In this document: positions 8,858 to 18,002 of the stretch, piece by piece
Numbering within the stretch: position 1 is the stretch's first letter
How the letters are laid out: each line of letters opens with the position of its first letter
Source: Gluconacetobacter aggeris
GTDB lineage: Bacteria > Pseudomonadota > Alphaproteobacteria > Acetobacterales > Acetobacteraceae
Assembly: GCF_014174395.1 (NCBI RefSeq)
Contig: NZ_JABEQD010000004.1
Location: 248,001 to 312,000, forward strand
DNA length: 64,000 nucleotides
Direction of reading: 5' to 3'
The notes under the pieces: model-generated
What the model was told of the DNA's origin: nothing
The model's database searches: none
The model's input: the letters and a program-made list of their open reading frames with translations, nothing else
Translations under genes and position numbers: made by a program

Positions 8858-10825
8858 GTGGCAGGCATTGCGGGCAGGCGGACATGGCGGCGGTCCCCTG
8901 GGCGGCTCCACGGGCAATGGCGGCGCGTGGCCTCTCTGGCGGTCCTGTCGCTGCTGGCGGCCCCGCATGCCGGCGCGGCCGACCGGCCGGCGCGGGGCAC
9001 GCTCCTGGCGGCCCGCCTGACCCAGGCCGAGAAACTGATGCTGGTCCGGGCGGATGTCGTGCCCGCGCCCGCGCCAGCCGAAGGCGTGTCGATCGTAACC
9101 CTGCCCGGCATCCCGCGCGCCGGTCTGCCGGCCCTGCGCATGGCCATGGTGGATGGCGAGGCGGGCCAGTCCTCCCCGCTGGCGCTGATGGCGACCTGGG
9201 ACCGCGATCTGGCCCGGCGGGCGGGGCAGGCCCAGGCCCGCGCAATCCGGGCCGGCGGGCGCGCGCTCGCGGCGGTCGGCGGAATTGGCCCGCTGCCGGC
9301 GGGGCGGGCCTATGATGGCGAGGACCCGCTGCTGGCCGGCCGGATGATGGGCGAGGTCGCATCCGGGCTGATCTCGGGCCATGTGCTGCCGCTGTTCGGC
9401 GGCCGTGGCCGGCCCGGCGCCGACGGCATGTCCGAGGACCGCATGCTGGCGCTGTCCATCGCGCTGGGGCAGGCCAGGGGGGCGGGCATGCTCTGCCGGG
9501 TCGCCACCGTGGGGCTCCGGCCGTGCGGGGGCCTGGACGGCATGGAGCGCACGCTCCGCGATGGATGGCGCTATGGCGGCATGATCGCCCTGCTGGCGGA
9601 CCATGCGACGCCGGACGATCCGCCGGCCCGTCGCCATGCCCTGCTTTCGGCACTGGCGGCCGGCGTCGACGTGGAGGGCGAGCCCGGACCCGCCGACACG
9701 GGTTTGTTCGGCGCCACCCTGCGGCAGGCGGTGACGAAGGGCGGCTTCGTGCCGCCCGTCCGGCTGGATCGCATGGCTGCCCATGTCATGCAGTCGATGG
9801 ACGAAGCCGGGGTGACCGAGCATCCGCCTCCCTTCGGCGCGCTGCGCGCGCCCACCTCCTACCGCGACCCGCTGGCGGAAGAGATGGTGGCCGAGGGGGC
9901 GGTCCTGCTGCGGAATGAAAACGCGGTCCTGCCGCTGGCCGGCACCCCAGCCGAGCCGATCCTCGTCCTGGGCGCGGGGGCGGCCCGTACGGCGGCGCGG
10001 GCGGTAATCGATGCCCTGAGCCGCACGGGACGGACCGTGCGACTGGCCGATGCGCCCGAAAACGGGCCGCTGCCGCCCGATATCGCGCAGGCCAGCCATA
10101 TCGTGATCCTCTCCGCCGGCCCCGAGGACGACCGGCTGATCGGCGCGGTGGCCGATAATGGGGGGCACGTGGTCGTCGTCCTGCTGTCGGACGATCCCGA
10201 CCGGCGCATGCCCTGGCTGGATCTGGTCGACGGGCTTGTGCAGGCCTGGTCATGGCGCGACGGCGGCGAGGATGTCCTGGCGGAGCTGCTGATCGGGCAG
10301 CGCGATTTCTCCGGGCGGCTGCCGGTGACCTTTACCGGCGGCATGGCGCCGCCCCAGGAGCATCTGGCGGGCTACAAGGCGTTCGACCGGGCGCATGTCG
10401 CGCCGCTGTTTCCATTCGGATACGGGCTGTCGGCCCGCGCGCGTTTTACCTATGGCGACCTGAAGGCGACGCGGGACGGGTCTCGGCTGCTGGTCGCCTT
10501 CAGCGTGACCAATCGCGGCGCCGCGCCCGGGCGCGACGTGCCGCAGATCTATCTGGACCTGCCGGAAGGAAGCGGCGGGGCACCCAAGCGGCTGGTCGGC
10601 TGGCGCCCCGTACAGCTCGCCCCCGGACAGACCACGCATCTCACCCTGGCGGTCGATGCACGGATGCTGGGGCGATGGAATCCGGCCACGCTGGAATGGA
10701 TGGTGCCCGCCGGCGATTACGGCGTGTCGCTCGGCGGCCATTCCGCCAATCTGGTCCGGCAGGTGATGATCCACCTGCCGGACCTGCACGCCCCCGGCGC
10801 GTTGCCGGATGGTGACAACGGATAG
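8858..10825 (+). CDS. Divergent glycoside hydrolase family 3 protein, probably secreted
   Basis: The GTG start at 8858 has GGAGG at 8847-8851 and leads into a signal peptide (VASLAVLSLLAAPHAGAA) with likely cleavage before DRPARG. The 655-residue product follows the GH3 plan: a short N-terminal barrel region (about 45-300), a C-terminal alpha/beta domain starting near AEEMVAEGAVLLRNENAVLPL, and a terminal Fn3-like domain (FPFGYGLSARARFTYG, later VTNRGAAPGRDVPQIYL). GH3 enzymes are usually beta-glucosidases or beta-xylosidases. The usual KHF motif is not visible, and the SDW nucleophile region reads ADHAT, so hydrolytic activity is doubtful. Its substrate is unknown. Confidence 0.82.
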   Translation: MAGIAGRRTWRRSPGRLHGQWRRVASLAVLSLLAAPHAGAADRPARGTLLAARLTQAEKLMLVRADVVPAPAPAEGVSIVTLPGIPRAGLPALRMAMVDGEAGQSSPLALMATWDRDLARRAGQAQARAIRAGGRALAAVGGIGPLPAGRAYDGEDPLLAGRMMGEVASGLISGHVLPLFGGRGRPGADGMSEDRMLALSIALGQARGAGMLCRVATVGLRPCGGLDGMERTLRDGWRYGGMIALLADHATPDDPPARRHALLSALAAGVDVEGEPGPADTGLFGATLRQAVTKGGFVPPVRLDRMAAHVMQSMDEAGVTEHPPPFGALRAPTSYRDPLAEEMVAEGAVLLRNENAVLPLAGTPAEPILVLGAGAARTAARAVIDALSRTGRTVRLADAPENGPLPPDIAQASHIVILSAGPEDDRLIGAVADNGGHVVVVLLSDDPDRRMPWLDLVDGLVQAWSWRDGGEDVLAELLIGQRDFSGRLPVTFTGGMAPPQEHLAGYKAFDRAHVAPLFPFGYGLSARARFTYGDLKATRDGSRLLVAFSVTNRGAAPGRDVPQIYLDLPEGSGGAPKRLVGWRPVQLAPGQTTHLTLAVDARMLGRWNPATLEWMVPAGDYGVSLGGHSANLVRQVMIHLPDLHAPGALPDGDNG

Positions 10826-10844
10826 AAACCTTCACGGCGGACGC

Positions 10845-11600
10845 TCAGGGCGGCGGTTCGCCTTCCTGCGGCGTAAAGCCCAGATGGGTGATCAGGTCGC
10901 GCGTCGCTTCCGCCGCTGCCAGCACGGCATCGCGGTCCAGGCCCTTGCTGACCAGGGCGACGCCCCGTCGTCCATCCGGCCGCCGGAACGGATAGGACCC
11001 GATATCGAGGTCCGGATGATGGTCCTGAATCTCGGACAGGCCGGCGGCCAGCGTGCCCTCATACAGGTCCAGCGCGTACCAGCTGCGCGAGGTCACGGGT
11101 GTGCCGCGCGGCAGGCTGGGGGCCAGGGAATCGAACATCGCCTGCATGATCCGCGGCACGCCGGCCAGCACATGGACATTGCCGATGCTGAAGCCCGGCG
11201 CGATCGAGACGCTGTTGGTGATGGGGGTCGCCCCCTGTGGCAGGGTGGCCATGCGCTGGCGGGCGGCATTGAATTCGCCCGGGGCGAAATGGGCTTCCAG
11301 CGCGCGGAAGGTTTCGGGGTGAATGGTCCACGGCACGCCAAACGCCTCGGCCACGCAGGGCGCGGTGATGTCGTCATGGGTCGGGCCGATGCCGCCGGTG
11401 GTGAACACCATGTCGAATCGGGCCCGCACGTCGCACAGCGTGGTCACGATAATTTCGCGGCGGTCGGGGATGATCCGCACTTCGGACAGCGTGATCCCCA
11501 GTTCGGACAGGCGTCGCGCGATATATTGCACGTTGACGTCCTGCGTCCGGCCCGAAAGAATCTCGTTGCCGATGACGAGAATGCAGGCTGTCGGGTTCAT
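10845..11600 (-). CDS. Molybdopterin-binding (MoaB/CinA-like) domain protein
   Basis: From the ATG at 11600 the product is 251 residues and starts MNPTACILVIGNEILSGRTQD, the usual start of CinA N-terminal-like proteins. The MoCF-type fold motifs are clear: GNEILSGR, FTTGGIGPTHDD near residue 75, and VLAGVPRIMQAMF further on. It lacks the CinA C-terminal nicotinamide-nucleotide amidohydrolase domain, so it is the stand-alone type found in alphaproteobacteria, of unproven activity (COG1058; pyrophosphatase activity is known in some relatives). The frame extends upstream to 11843, but that segment looks non-coding. Divergent from the SMP-30 gene. Confidence 0.85.
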   Translation of the reverse strand: MNPTACILVIGNEILSGRTQDVNVQYIARRLSELGITLSEVRIIPDRREIIVTTLCDVRARFDMVFTTGGIGPTHDDITAPCVAEAFGVPWTIHPETFRALEAHFAPGEFNAARQRMATLPQGATPITNSVSIAPGFSIGNVHVLAGVPRIMQAMFDSLAPSLPRGTPVTSRSWYALDLYEGTLAAGLSEIQDHHPDLDIGSYPFRRPDGRRGVALVSKGLDRDAVLAAAEATRDLITHLGFTPQEGEPPP

Positions 11601-11680
11601 GGCGGCAGGTCTCTGTCCGATGGCATGGACCATCATTATGGGCCCGGAATCCGCTTCCGGCCAGACGGGAGGAATGGGCG

Positions 11681-12589
11681 ATGAGGGAAGGACCGATGTG
11701 CGGCGTGCCGCGCTGCGTGTGGGAGCTTCCAGCCATGCTGGGCGAAGGCCCCGTCTGGTCGGAAGCCGAGCAGGCCCTGTATTTCGTCGATATCGTCGGA
11801 AAGGCGATCCACCGCTACCGGCCGGAAAGCGGGGAGCGGACATCCTGGGCCGCGCCGGACCGGCCGGGCTTCCTGGTACCGCTGGCCGACGGCACCTTCC
11901 TGTGCGGGCTGCGTGACGGGCTGCACCGGTTTTCGCCCGCCACCGGCCGGTTCGGCCTGGACCTGCCGGTCGAGCCCGACCAGCCCGGCAACCGGATCAA
12001 TGACGGCCATGTGGACCGGTTCGGCCGCCTCTGGTTCGGCACCATGCATGACGCGGAAACCGACCCGACCGGCTCGCTCTATTCCGTCCGCCAGGATCGC
12101 GGCGCGCTGTCGATCCGGCGCGAGGATACGGGCTACGTCGTCAGCAACGGCCCGGCCCTCTCTCCCGACGGGCGCACGCTCTATCACAACCATTCGCCCG
12201 CCCGGACCGTCTACGCGTTCGATGTGGCGCCCGACGGCAGCCTGTCGAACCGGCGGGTCTTCGCCATCCTGCGCGACGGCTATCCCGACGGCATCGCGGT
12301 AGACAGCGCGGGCTTCCTGTGGATCGGCGTGTGGGATGGCGGCCGGATCGAGCGCCTGGCCCCCGACGGCACGAAGGTCGAACCCATTCCCATGCCGGCC
12401 CGCAACGTCACCAAGGTGGCCTTCGGCGGCGCCGATTACCGCACCGTCTTCGTCACCACCGCCCGCAAGGGCCTGTCGGCGCAGCAGCTCGCGGACCAGC
12501 CCCTCAGCGGCAGCCTGTTCGCCTTCGGCACCAGCATCGCCGGGCAGAAACAGGCCACCTTCACGCTCGACACCCCGTTCGCGCTGTAG
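11681..12589 (+). CDS. SMP-30/gluconolactonase/LRE family protein
   Basis: A 302-residue six-bladed beta-propeller of the SMP-30 family, which hydrolyses sugar lactones using a divalent metal. Visible family motifs are LGEGPVWSE near residue 20 (Glu metal ligand), NRINDGHVDRFGRLWFGTM around 105-125 (Asn/Asp ligands), a SNGPALSPDG segment, and YPDGIAVDSAGFLWIGVWDGG (Asp ligand) near 205. There is no signal peptide, so it is cytoplasmic. The start at 11681 has GGGAGGA 8 bases upstream. A sugar-lactone role suits an acetic acid bacterium that oxidises sugars, but the substrate is inferred only by family. Confidence 0.88.
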   Translation: MREGPMCGVPRCVWELPAMLGEGPVWSEAEQALYFVDIVGKAIHRYRPESGERTSWAAPDRPGFLVPLADGTFLCGLRDGLHRFSPATGRFGLDLPVEPDQPGNRINDGHVDRFGRLWFGTMHDAETDPTGSLYSVRQDRGALSIRREDTGYVVSNGPALSPDGRTLYHNHSPARTVYAFDVAPDGSLSNRRVFAILRDGYPDGIAVDSAGFLWIGVWDGGRIERLAPDGTKVEPIPMPARNVTKVAFGGADYRTVFVTTARKGLSAQQLADQPLSGSLFAFGTSIAGQKQATFTLDTPFAL

Positions 12590-12639
12590 GGGCAGGTTTG
12601 AAAGTCGCCTGCGGCTAAGCGCGGCTTTGCAACCGTCTC

Positions 12640-13641
12640 TCAGACCAGATCGCGCAGTAACGGCACCAGCGGCAGATCGGCCTCGGGCATCGGATAAGCC
12701 GACAGATCCTCCCCCCGAACCCACGCCAGGGTCTGGCCCTCACGCGGGCGCGGAACGTTCTTCCAGCGCCGGCAGACATAAACGGGCATTAGCAGGTGAA
12801 AATGCCCGTAATCGTGCGACACGAAGGTGTAGGGTGCGAGGCACGAACGGCTGACGTCCAGCCCCAGCTCCTCGTCCAGTTCGCGGATCAGCGCCGCTTC
12901 GGGCGTTTCGCCGGCCTCGACCTTGCCGCCGGGGAACTCCCACAGACCGGCCATCGGCTTGCCTTCCGGCCGCCGGGCCAGGAGGATGCGCCCGTCGGTA
13001 TCGATCAGCGCGACGGCGGCCACCAGTACCACGCGCTTCCGTTCCGCCGCCAGGGTGGAAGAACCCGCCGATGGCGCATTCATCGCCATGTCCGCCCGCG
13101 TCGCTTCGAACAGCAGGACCGGATGCTCGCCGCCGCGCGAGACGAATTCCTGGTGCCCGGTGCCCGTTTCGCGAAAACCCAGCCGGCGCAGCACGGCGAT
13201 CGAAGCCGGATTGTCATGCGCGACGGCAGCCGCGACGCGGTCCACCGGCATGTTGGCCAGCGCCCAGCGCGTGATCCGCCCCACTGCGCTGGTGGCGACC
13301 TTGCGGTTCCAGTAGGGGCGGCCGACCCAGTATCCCACGGTCGCCGAACGGCGCCCGCGATCGACCTGCAGGCCGATGCAGCCGATCAGCGAATCGGGCG
13401 TCTCCGATTCGGGGTGGGTAATGGCGAAATGATAGGCTGCCCCCCGCCGCGACAGATCGGCGGTCGAGGCGATCCACTCATCCGTCAGCCCCCGCGGATA
13501 GGGAAACGGGACACGGCTGAGCATCCGGATGACGCTCCAGTCATTGACCAGCCGGTGCATCGCACCCGCGTCCGAGGACAGGAGGGCCCGCAGCCGGAAG
13601 GGCCCGGCCTGCAGGGTGGTATCCGTCCGTTCGTCGCTCAT
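12640..13641 (-). CDS. GNAT N-acetyltransferase fused to a Nudix (MutT-like) hydrolase
   Basis: A 333-residue two-domain protein. Residues about 10-180 form a RimJ/RimL-type GNAT domain, with [17 protein letters not shown] for acetyl-CoA binding and [17 protein letters not shown] at its end. Residues about 205-333 form a Nudix domain starting [22 protein letters not shown]. Its Nudix box [20 protein letters not shown] continues into LGL and matches the GX5EX7REUXEEXGU pattern. MutT-type enzymes clear oxidised or damaged nucleoside triphosphates; the GNAT substrate is unknown. The gene lies 16 bases after the Rieske oxygenase gene on the same strand and converges with the SMP-30 gene. Confidence 0.9.
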   Translation of the reverse strand: MSDERTDTTLQAGPFRLRALLSSDAGAMHRLVNDWSVIRMLSRVPFPYPRGLTDEWIASTADLSRRGAAYHFAITHPESETPDSLIGCIGLQVDRGRRSATVGYWVGRPYWNRKVATSAVGRITRWALANMPVDRVAAAVAHDNPASIAVLRRLGFRETGTGHQEFVSRGGEHPVLLFEATRADMAMNAPSAGSSTLAAERKRVVLVAAVALIDTDGRILLARRPEGKPMAGLWEFPGGKVEAGETPEAALIRELDEELGLDVSRSCLAPYTFVSHDYGHFHLLMPVYVCRRWKNVPRPREGQTLAWVRGEDLSAYPMPEADLPLVPLLRDLV

Positions 13642-13657
13642 GGATGTGACGACACCC

Positions 13658-14743
13658 TCAACCGGCGGTGGGGGCGCGGATGCCGCATTCGGCCAGAAGC
13701 TGACGCAGGTCGCGGATCACCGGGAACACTTCCTGGTTGTGATCGCCACCCAGCTCGTTCCAGGCATTCTGCTCCAGTTCCACGATCTCGCGATCCTCGC
13801 GGAAGATCCGCTCGGTAAAGGCGACCAGGAACGGCCATGCCAGGTCCAGCACGCCCGGCAGCTTGGGGCGCTTGATCGACAGCAGCCCGAAGACGCGGTT
13901 GGTCAACTGCTCCTCGTCCTGCGGAACGTAGGCGATCCACAGATCCATCACCGCCTCGCCGCCGGTCGGCTCGATCTTCAGCGTCTGGTACGGATATTCG
14001 GTACGGATCGTCATGACGTCGCGATGGGCGAATTTCGCGCTGTTGTCGCGCTTCTGCCCGAATACCAGCGCCTCGCCGATCGGCTGCTTGCCGCCGGTGC
14101 GGGCAAAGGTATAGCGCGCCTCGATCATGCCGGGCCCGCGATCCTGGCCCAGGAAGCGGGGCTTCATCTGGCCCATCTGCTTCATGTGCATGAACTGATG
14201 GTTCATATCCATCAGGTTCTCATGCATGAAGCTGTAGTGGCATTTCACATGCCGGCCGAAGCGCCTGGTCTTGTATTCGGGATTGGCGACCTGCGACAGC
14301 TTGGGCAGCGGCACGGACCCGGCCTTCTCGGCATCACCGGGAAAGACGAAGATCAGCCCGTCCTGTTCGCGGCAGGGATAGGTGCGCACGCCATTGGGCA
14401 GCTTGCCCTTGCCCAGATAGGGCACGTCGATGCAGCGGCCCGACCGGCCATACGCCCAGCCATGATAGCAGCATTGCACCGCCTGGCCCTTCACGGTGCC
14501 CTTGCTCAGCGGCACCTGCCGGTGGGCGCAGCGATCCTCCAGCGCAAAGACCTCGCCTTCGACGGGGCGGACCAGCGCGATCGGCAGGCCCGCATAGCGG
14601 GTGCCGATCGTCTTGCCGGCCTTGAGTTCGTGCGACCAGGCCACGGGGTACCAGAAATCGGGATCACAGCGAATGCGTCGCAGGTCCTCTCCCAGGGTCA
14701 GGGCGGGGCGGGGCATGCTGTCCGTCGAAAAGATCTGGTTCAT
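13658..14743 (-). CDS. Rieske [2Fe-2S] aromatic-ring-hydroxylating-type oxygenase, alpha subunit
   Basis: From the ATG at 14743, with AGAGAG just upstream, the product has 361 residues. The Rieske centre ligands are Cys72-X-His74 and Cys91-X2-His94. The mononuclear iron site is in the segment [13 protein letters not shown] near residues 170-185 (Asp/His/His). This is the terminal oxygenase of a two- or three-component system of the vanillate demethylase type. No ferredoxin or reductase gene adjoins it, so electrons must come from elsewhere. The substrate cannot be inferred. It probably shares a transcript with the GNAT-Nudix gene. Confidence 0.88.
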   Translation of the reverse strand: MNQIFSTDSMPRPALTLGEDLRRIRCDPDFWYPVAWSHELKAGKTIGTRYAGLPIALVRPVEGEVFALEDRCAHRQVPLSKGTVKGQAVQCCYHGWAYGRSGRCIDVPYLGKGKLPNGVRTYPCREQDGLIFVFPGDAEKAGSVPLPKLSQVANPEYKTRRFGRHVKCHYSFMHENLMDMNHQFMHMKQMGQMKPRFLGQDRGPGMIEARYTFARTGGKQPIGEALVFGQKRDNSAKFAHRDVMTIRTEYPYQTLKIEPTGGEAVMDLWIAYVPQDEEQLTNRVFGLLSIKRPKLPGVLDLAWPFLVAFTERIFREDREIVELEQNAWNELGGDHNQEVFPVIRDLRQLLAECGIRAPTAG

Positions 14744-14965
14744 CGTCTCTCTATATGCATATGCTCGGTCGCCTGCTTCTGTCCGGCGGGCCGTGCGGTA
14801 CCAGGACATAAGCCGCACACATTAAAGAGGCATCTCATCGTGTCGTGCAATTGATAACGCGTATCAATGTTTCGGAACGATGCCGGCCCGGTTTCCCCCT
14901 CCTGCCGGCATGGCGGAGGGCATCAAGATATCAGGGATGGAATCGGTCGCCGGCCTTGATCCGGA

Positions 14966-15865
14966 TCAAGGACATGTCGATTCCCCAACGTGCGGCGCGG
15001 TGGCGAGTTCGGCGGTCAGGTCCTCGACGAACTGCCAGGCGACACGGCCGGACCGCCCGCCCCGGGTGACGGACCACGCATTGGCGCGCCGGGCCAGATC
15101 CTCGTCTCCGATCGCCAGGTCGCGGGCTCTTGCATAGGTCCGCACCATGTCCAGGAAGATATCCTGGGCGCAGTTGTGAAAGCCGATCCACAGCCCGAAC
15201 CGGTCGGACAGCGAGACCTTCTCCTCGACCGCCTCGGACGGGTTGATGGCGGTCGAGCGCTCATTGTCGATCATGTCGCGGGGCATCAGGTGCCGCCGGT
15301 TGGAGGTCGCGTAGAACAGCACGTTCTCCGGCCGGCCGGAAATGCCGCCATCCAGCACCGATTTCAGGGCCTTGTAGTCGGCATCCTCGCTCTCGAACGA
15401 CAGATCGTCGCAGAAGACGATGAAGCGGCGCGGGCTGGTCCGCAGCAGGGCCAGCAGGTCGGGCAGGGTGGCGAGGTCCTCGCGCTGGATCTCGATCAGC
15501 ACCAGCCGGCCCGCGCCCGGTTCGGCCGGCGTGCCATCGATCTGGTTGGCCTGGGCATGGGCGGCCTTGACCAGCGATGACTTGCCCATGCCGCGCGCCC
15601 CCCACAGCATGACGTTGTTGGCCGGCAGGCCACGGGCGAAATGCAGCGTATTGTCCAGCACCAGCCGGCTCTGGATCTCGACACCGCGCAGCAGGCCGAT
15701 ATCGACATGCGCCACATGGGCCACCGGCGCCAGCCGCCCCTGGGCGGGATGCCAGACGAAGGCATCGGCCGCATCGAGGCCCGCCAGGCTCGGCGGCGGC
15801 GGGGACAGCCGCTCCAGCGCCTGGGCGATACGGTCGAGAACGGGCAGCAGAGGGTGGGACTCCAT
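14966..15865 (-). CDS. DUF815 AAA-type ATPase
   Basis: A 299-residue ATPase from the ATG at 15865 (MESHPLLPVLDRI). It has Walker A GARGMGKSSLVKA near residue 85, a Walker B-like FIVFCDDLSFE near 145, and the family segments VLFYATSNRRHLMPRDM and SDRFGLWIGFH. DUF815 proteins resemble DnaA/DnaC-like AAA+ ATPases and frequently sit next to yajC in alphaproteobacteria, as here, where the two genes are divergent. The function is not established. The frame runs upstream to 16033, but that part overlaps yajC. Confidence 0.88.
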   Translation of the reverse strand: MESHPLLPVLDRIAQALERLSPPPPSLAGLDAADAFVWHPAQGRLAPVAHVAHVDIGLLRGVEIQSRLVLDNTLHFARGLPANNVMLWGARGMGKSSLVKAAHAQANQIDGTPAEPGAGRLVLIEIQREDLATLPDLLALLRTSPRRFIVFCDDLSFESEDADYKALKSVLDGGISGRPENVLFYATSNRRHLMPRDMIDNERSTAINPSEAVEEKVSLSDRFGLWIGFHNCAQDIFLDMVRTYARARDLAIGDEDLARRANAWSVTRGGRSGRVAWQFVEDLTAELATAPHVGESTCP

Positions 15866-15996
15866 CGTCGGTCCTGTGGCTGGGTGGCTGGGAAAAGCGC
15901 CGCTACCGGCGAACCGACGCCTTGACGGGAAACGGACGAAAACTATGGTCCACTGCCTCAGCCCGCAACCCACTAAATGACGGCCGGAAACGCGAC

Positions 15997-16377
15997 ATGA
16001 CCTCAGTTTCGGATTTCCTTGTAACCCCGGCATACGCCCAGACCGCCGGAGGCGAGGGAGGATTCCTGAGCGCCGGCGGCCTGATGTCGATCCTGCCCTA
16101 TGTCGCGATGTTCGCGATCTTCTACTTCCTCCTGATCCGCCCGCAGCAGCAGAAGCAGAAGCAGCTCCGCGCCCAGCTCGCGGCGCTGCGCCGTGGCGAC
16201 CGGGTACTGACGGCCGGCGGCATCGTCGGCGTCGTGCAGAAGGTGCGCGACGATTCGAACGAGCTTGAGGTCGAGATCGCCCCCAACGTGCGGGTGACGG
16301 TCCTGCGCGAGACCCTGACCTCGGTGGTCACCAGCACCGCCAAGCCGGCCAACGACGCCGCCCCCAAGGCCGGCTGA
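15997..16377 (+). CDS. yajC: Preprotein translocase subunit YajC
   Basis: YajC is the small membrane partner of SecDF. The 126-residue product has a short N-terminal segment with AYAQTAGG, one transmembrane helix (LPYVAMFAIFYFLLI) and directly after it the hallmark RPQQQKQKQ. The conserved LRRGDRVLTAGGIVGVV follows. The start is the ATG at 15997. Unusually, secD and secF do not follow; a highly structured intergenic region and a sugar porter gene do. Confidence 0.95.
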   Translation: MTSVSDFLVTPAYAQTAGGEGGFLSAGGLMSILPYVAMFAIFYFLLIRPQQQKQKQLRAQLAALRRGDRVLTAGGIVGVVQKVRDDSNELEVEIAPNVRVTVLRETLTSVVTSTAKPANDAAPKAG

Positions 16378-16492
16378 AGAGCCTGACCGAACATGCGCGC
16401 CGGCGGCGATCCGGCGCGCATGTCCTGCGCTCCGGTGCTCTCGGCCATCAGGGCCGCTCTCGCTCGCCAGCCCACATGGTCGGTCAGGCTCT
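16378..16492 (+). promoter_or_regulatory. Nested inverted-repeat structure after yajC, candidate structured RNA
   Basis: Outer arms AGAGCCTGACCGA (16378-16390) and TCGGTCAGGCTCT (16480-16492) are perfect 13-bp complements. Directly inside the left arm is a second perfect 13-bp stem, ACATGCGCGCCGG/CCGGCGCGCATGT (16391-16403 and 16411-16423, loop CGGCGAT). A third, short stem CGGCC/GGCCG lies at 16442-16456. Together they would form a three-way junction. The left arm starts on the base after the yajC stop. It could be a terminator complex for yajC, a leader for the sugar porter, or the terminal repeats of a tiny miniature element. No T-tract and no obvious target-site duplication were seen. Confidence 0.6.
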
Positions 16493-16509
16493 GGGCGTAC
16501 CTCCTCGGC

Positions 16510-16550
16510 ACGGACGGCGAACCGGCGGCGTCGACCGCCGTTATGTCCGT
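16510..16550 (+). promoter_or_regulatory. Second hairpin directly before the sugar porter ribosome-binding site
   Basis: Outer stem ACGGAC/GTCCGT (16510-16515 and 16545-16550) encloses CGGCGG/CCGCCG (16523-16528 and 16535-16540). It ends 2-3 bases before the G-rich Shine-Dalgarno of the porter gene (about 16553-16563), so its folding could influence translation. Confidence 0.45.
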
Positions 16551-16564
16551 TCGGGGGAGGGGGA

Positions 16565-17986
16565 ATGACGCTGTACGGAGAACTCGACGCGATGAAGGCC
16601 GGGCGCTTCGCGGCCACCAGTGCACCGGGCCGGGCCGGCGTGGCCTCGGGCCTCGCGGCGGTGGCCGGCCTGATGTTCGGCCTCGATATCGGCGTCATTT
16701 CCGGCGCCCTCGCCCCGATCGCGCGGGAATTCCACGCCAATCGTCTCCTGCAGGAATGGATCGTCGCAGCCATGATGCTGGGCGCTGCGCTGGGCGTGCC
16801 CATTGCGGCGCGCCTCTCCTTCGGCTGGGGGCGCAAGCACACGCTCTTCATCGGCGCGGTCCTGTTCGTGGCGGGGTCGCTGTTCTGCGCCATGGCCGGA
16901 TCGGTGGGGATGCTGATCGCGGGACGGGTGATGATGGGGCTGGCGGTCGGCATTTCGACCTTCACCGCGCCGCTCTATATCGCCGAGATCGCCGATCCCC
17001 CGCACCGGGGCGCCATGGTGTCGATCTATCAGCTCATGATCACCCTCGGCATCATGGCGGCCTTCGTCTCGAACGCGCTGTTTTCCTATTTCGATACCTG
17101 GCGCTGGATGCTGGGGATCGTGGCGTTTCCCGGCATCGTCTTCATGATCGGCGTCGCCTTCCTGCCGTCCAGCCCCCGCTGGCTGATGATGCGCGGCAAG
17201 CGCGAGGCGGCGCGGCGCACGCTGCAGGACCTGCGCGGCCAGGGGCACAGCGTGGCCCGCGAACTGCGCGAGATCGACGCCCGCCTGCATGTCCGCACGT
17301 CGGGCTGGGCGCTGCTGCGCGCGGACCGGAATTTCCGCCGCTCGGTCTTGCTGGGGGTGACGCTGCAACTCGTCCAGCAATTCACCGGCATGAACGTGGT
17401 CATGTATTACGCGCCGCGCATCCTCGGGCTGGCCGGTTTCATCGACCATGCCCGGCTGTGGGGCACCGTCAGCGTGGGGGCGGTGAACGTGGCCGCCACC
17501 TTCCTGGCGATCGGGCTGGTCGATCGCTGGGGCCGCCGGCCCCTGCTGATCTGCGGGCTGGTCGTGATGAGCATCGGCATGGTGCTGCTCGGCCTTTCGC
17601 CCTCCGCCGAGGTGCGGGAGGCGACGGCGCAGGCGCTGACCATCGGCGGAATGGTCTGCTTCGTTTCGGGGTTCGCGTTTTCGGCCGGGCCGATCGTCTG
17701 GGTGCTGTGCGCGGAAATCCAGCCGCTTCAGGGCCGGGAATTCGGCGTCGGCTGTTCCACCGCGGCCAACTGGATCGCCAACATGATCGTGGGCGTATCG
17801 TTCCTCACCCTGGTGGACCGGCTGGGCCTGTCCGGCACCTTCTGGCTCTATGCGGGGCTGAATGCGCTGTTCGTGGTGCTGGTCGCGCTGTTCGTGCCCG
17901 AGACGAAGGACCTGACGCTGGAGCGGATCGAGCGTGACCTCACCGCCGGCGTGCGCCTGCGCGATATCGGGCGCGGGCCCCGGTAA
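16565..17986 (+). CDS. Sugar porter family MFS transporter (GalP/XylE type)
   Basis: A 473-residue, 12-helix major facilitator protein of the sugar porter family, probably a sugar/proton symporter. Family signatures are GLMFGLDIGVISGAL in helix 1, the helix 4-5 region GRVMMGLAVGISTFTAPLYIAEIADPPHRG, the mid-loop PSSPRWLMMRGKREAA, QLVQQFTGMNVVMYYAP in helix 7, and PETKDLTLERIE at the end. The ATG is preceded by a long G/A-rich Shine-Dalgarno. The upstream region is strongly structured. Substrate not predictable in detail; glucose, galactose or xylose are typical of the family. Confidence 0.93.
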   Translation: MTLYGELDAMKAGRFAATSAPGRAGVASGLAAVAGLMFGLDIGVISGALAPIAREFHANRLLQEWIVAAMMLGAALGVPIAARLSFGWGRKHTLFIGAVLFVAGSLFCAMAGSVGMLIAGRVMMGLAVGISTFTAPLYIAEIADPPHRGAMVSIYQLMITLGIMAAFVSNALFSYFDTWRWMLGIVAFPGIVFMIGVAFLPSSPRWLMMRGKREAARRTLQDLRGQGHSVARELREIDARLHVRTSGWALLRADRNFRRSVLLGVTLQLVQQFTGMNVVMYYAPRILGLAGFIDHARLWGTVSVGAVNVAATFLAIGLVDRWGRRPLLICGLVVMSIGMVLLGLSPSAEVREATAQALTIGGMVCFVSGFAFSAGPIVWVLCAEIQPLQGREFGVGCSTAANWIANMIVGVSFLTLVDRLGLSGTFWLYAGLNALFVVLVALFVPETKDLTLERIERDLTAGVRLRDIGRGPR

Positions 17987-18002
17987 CAGGCGGCCCGACA
18001 TG

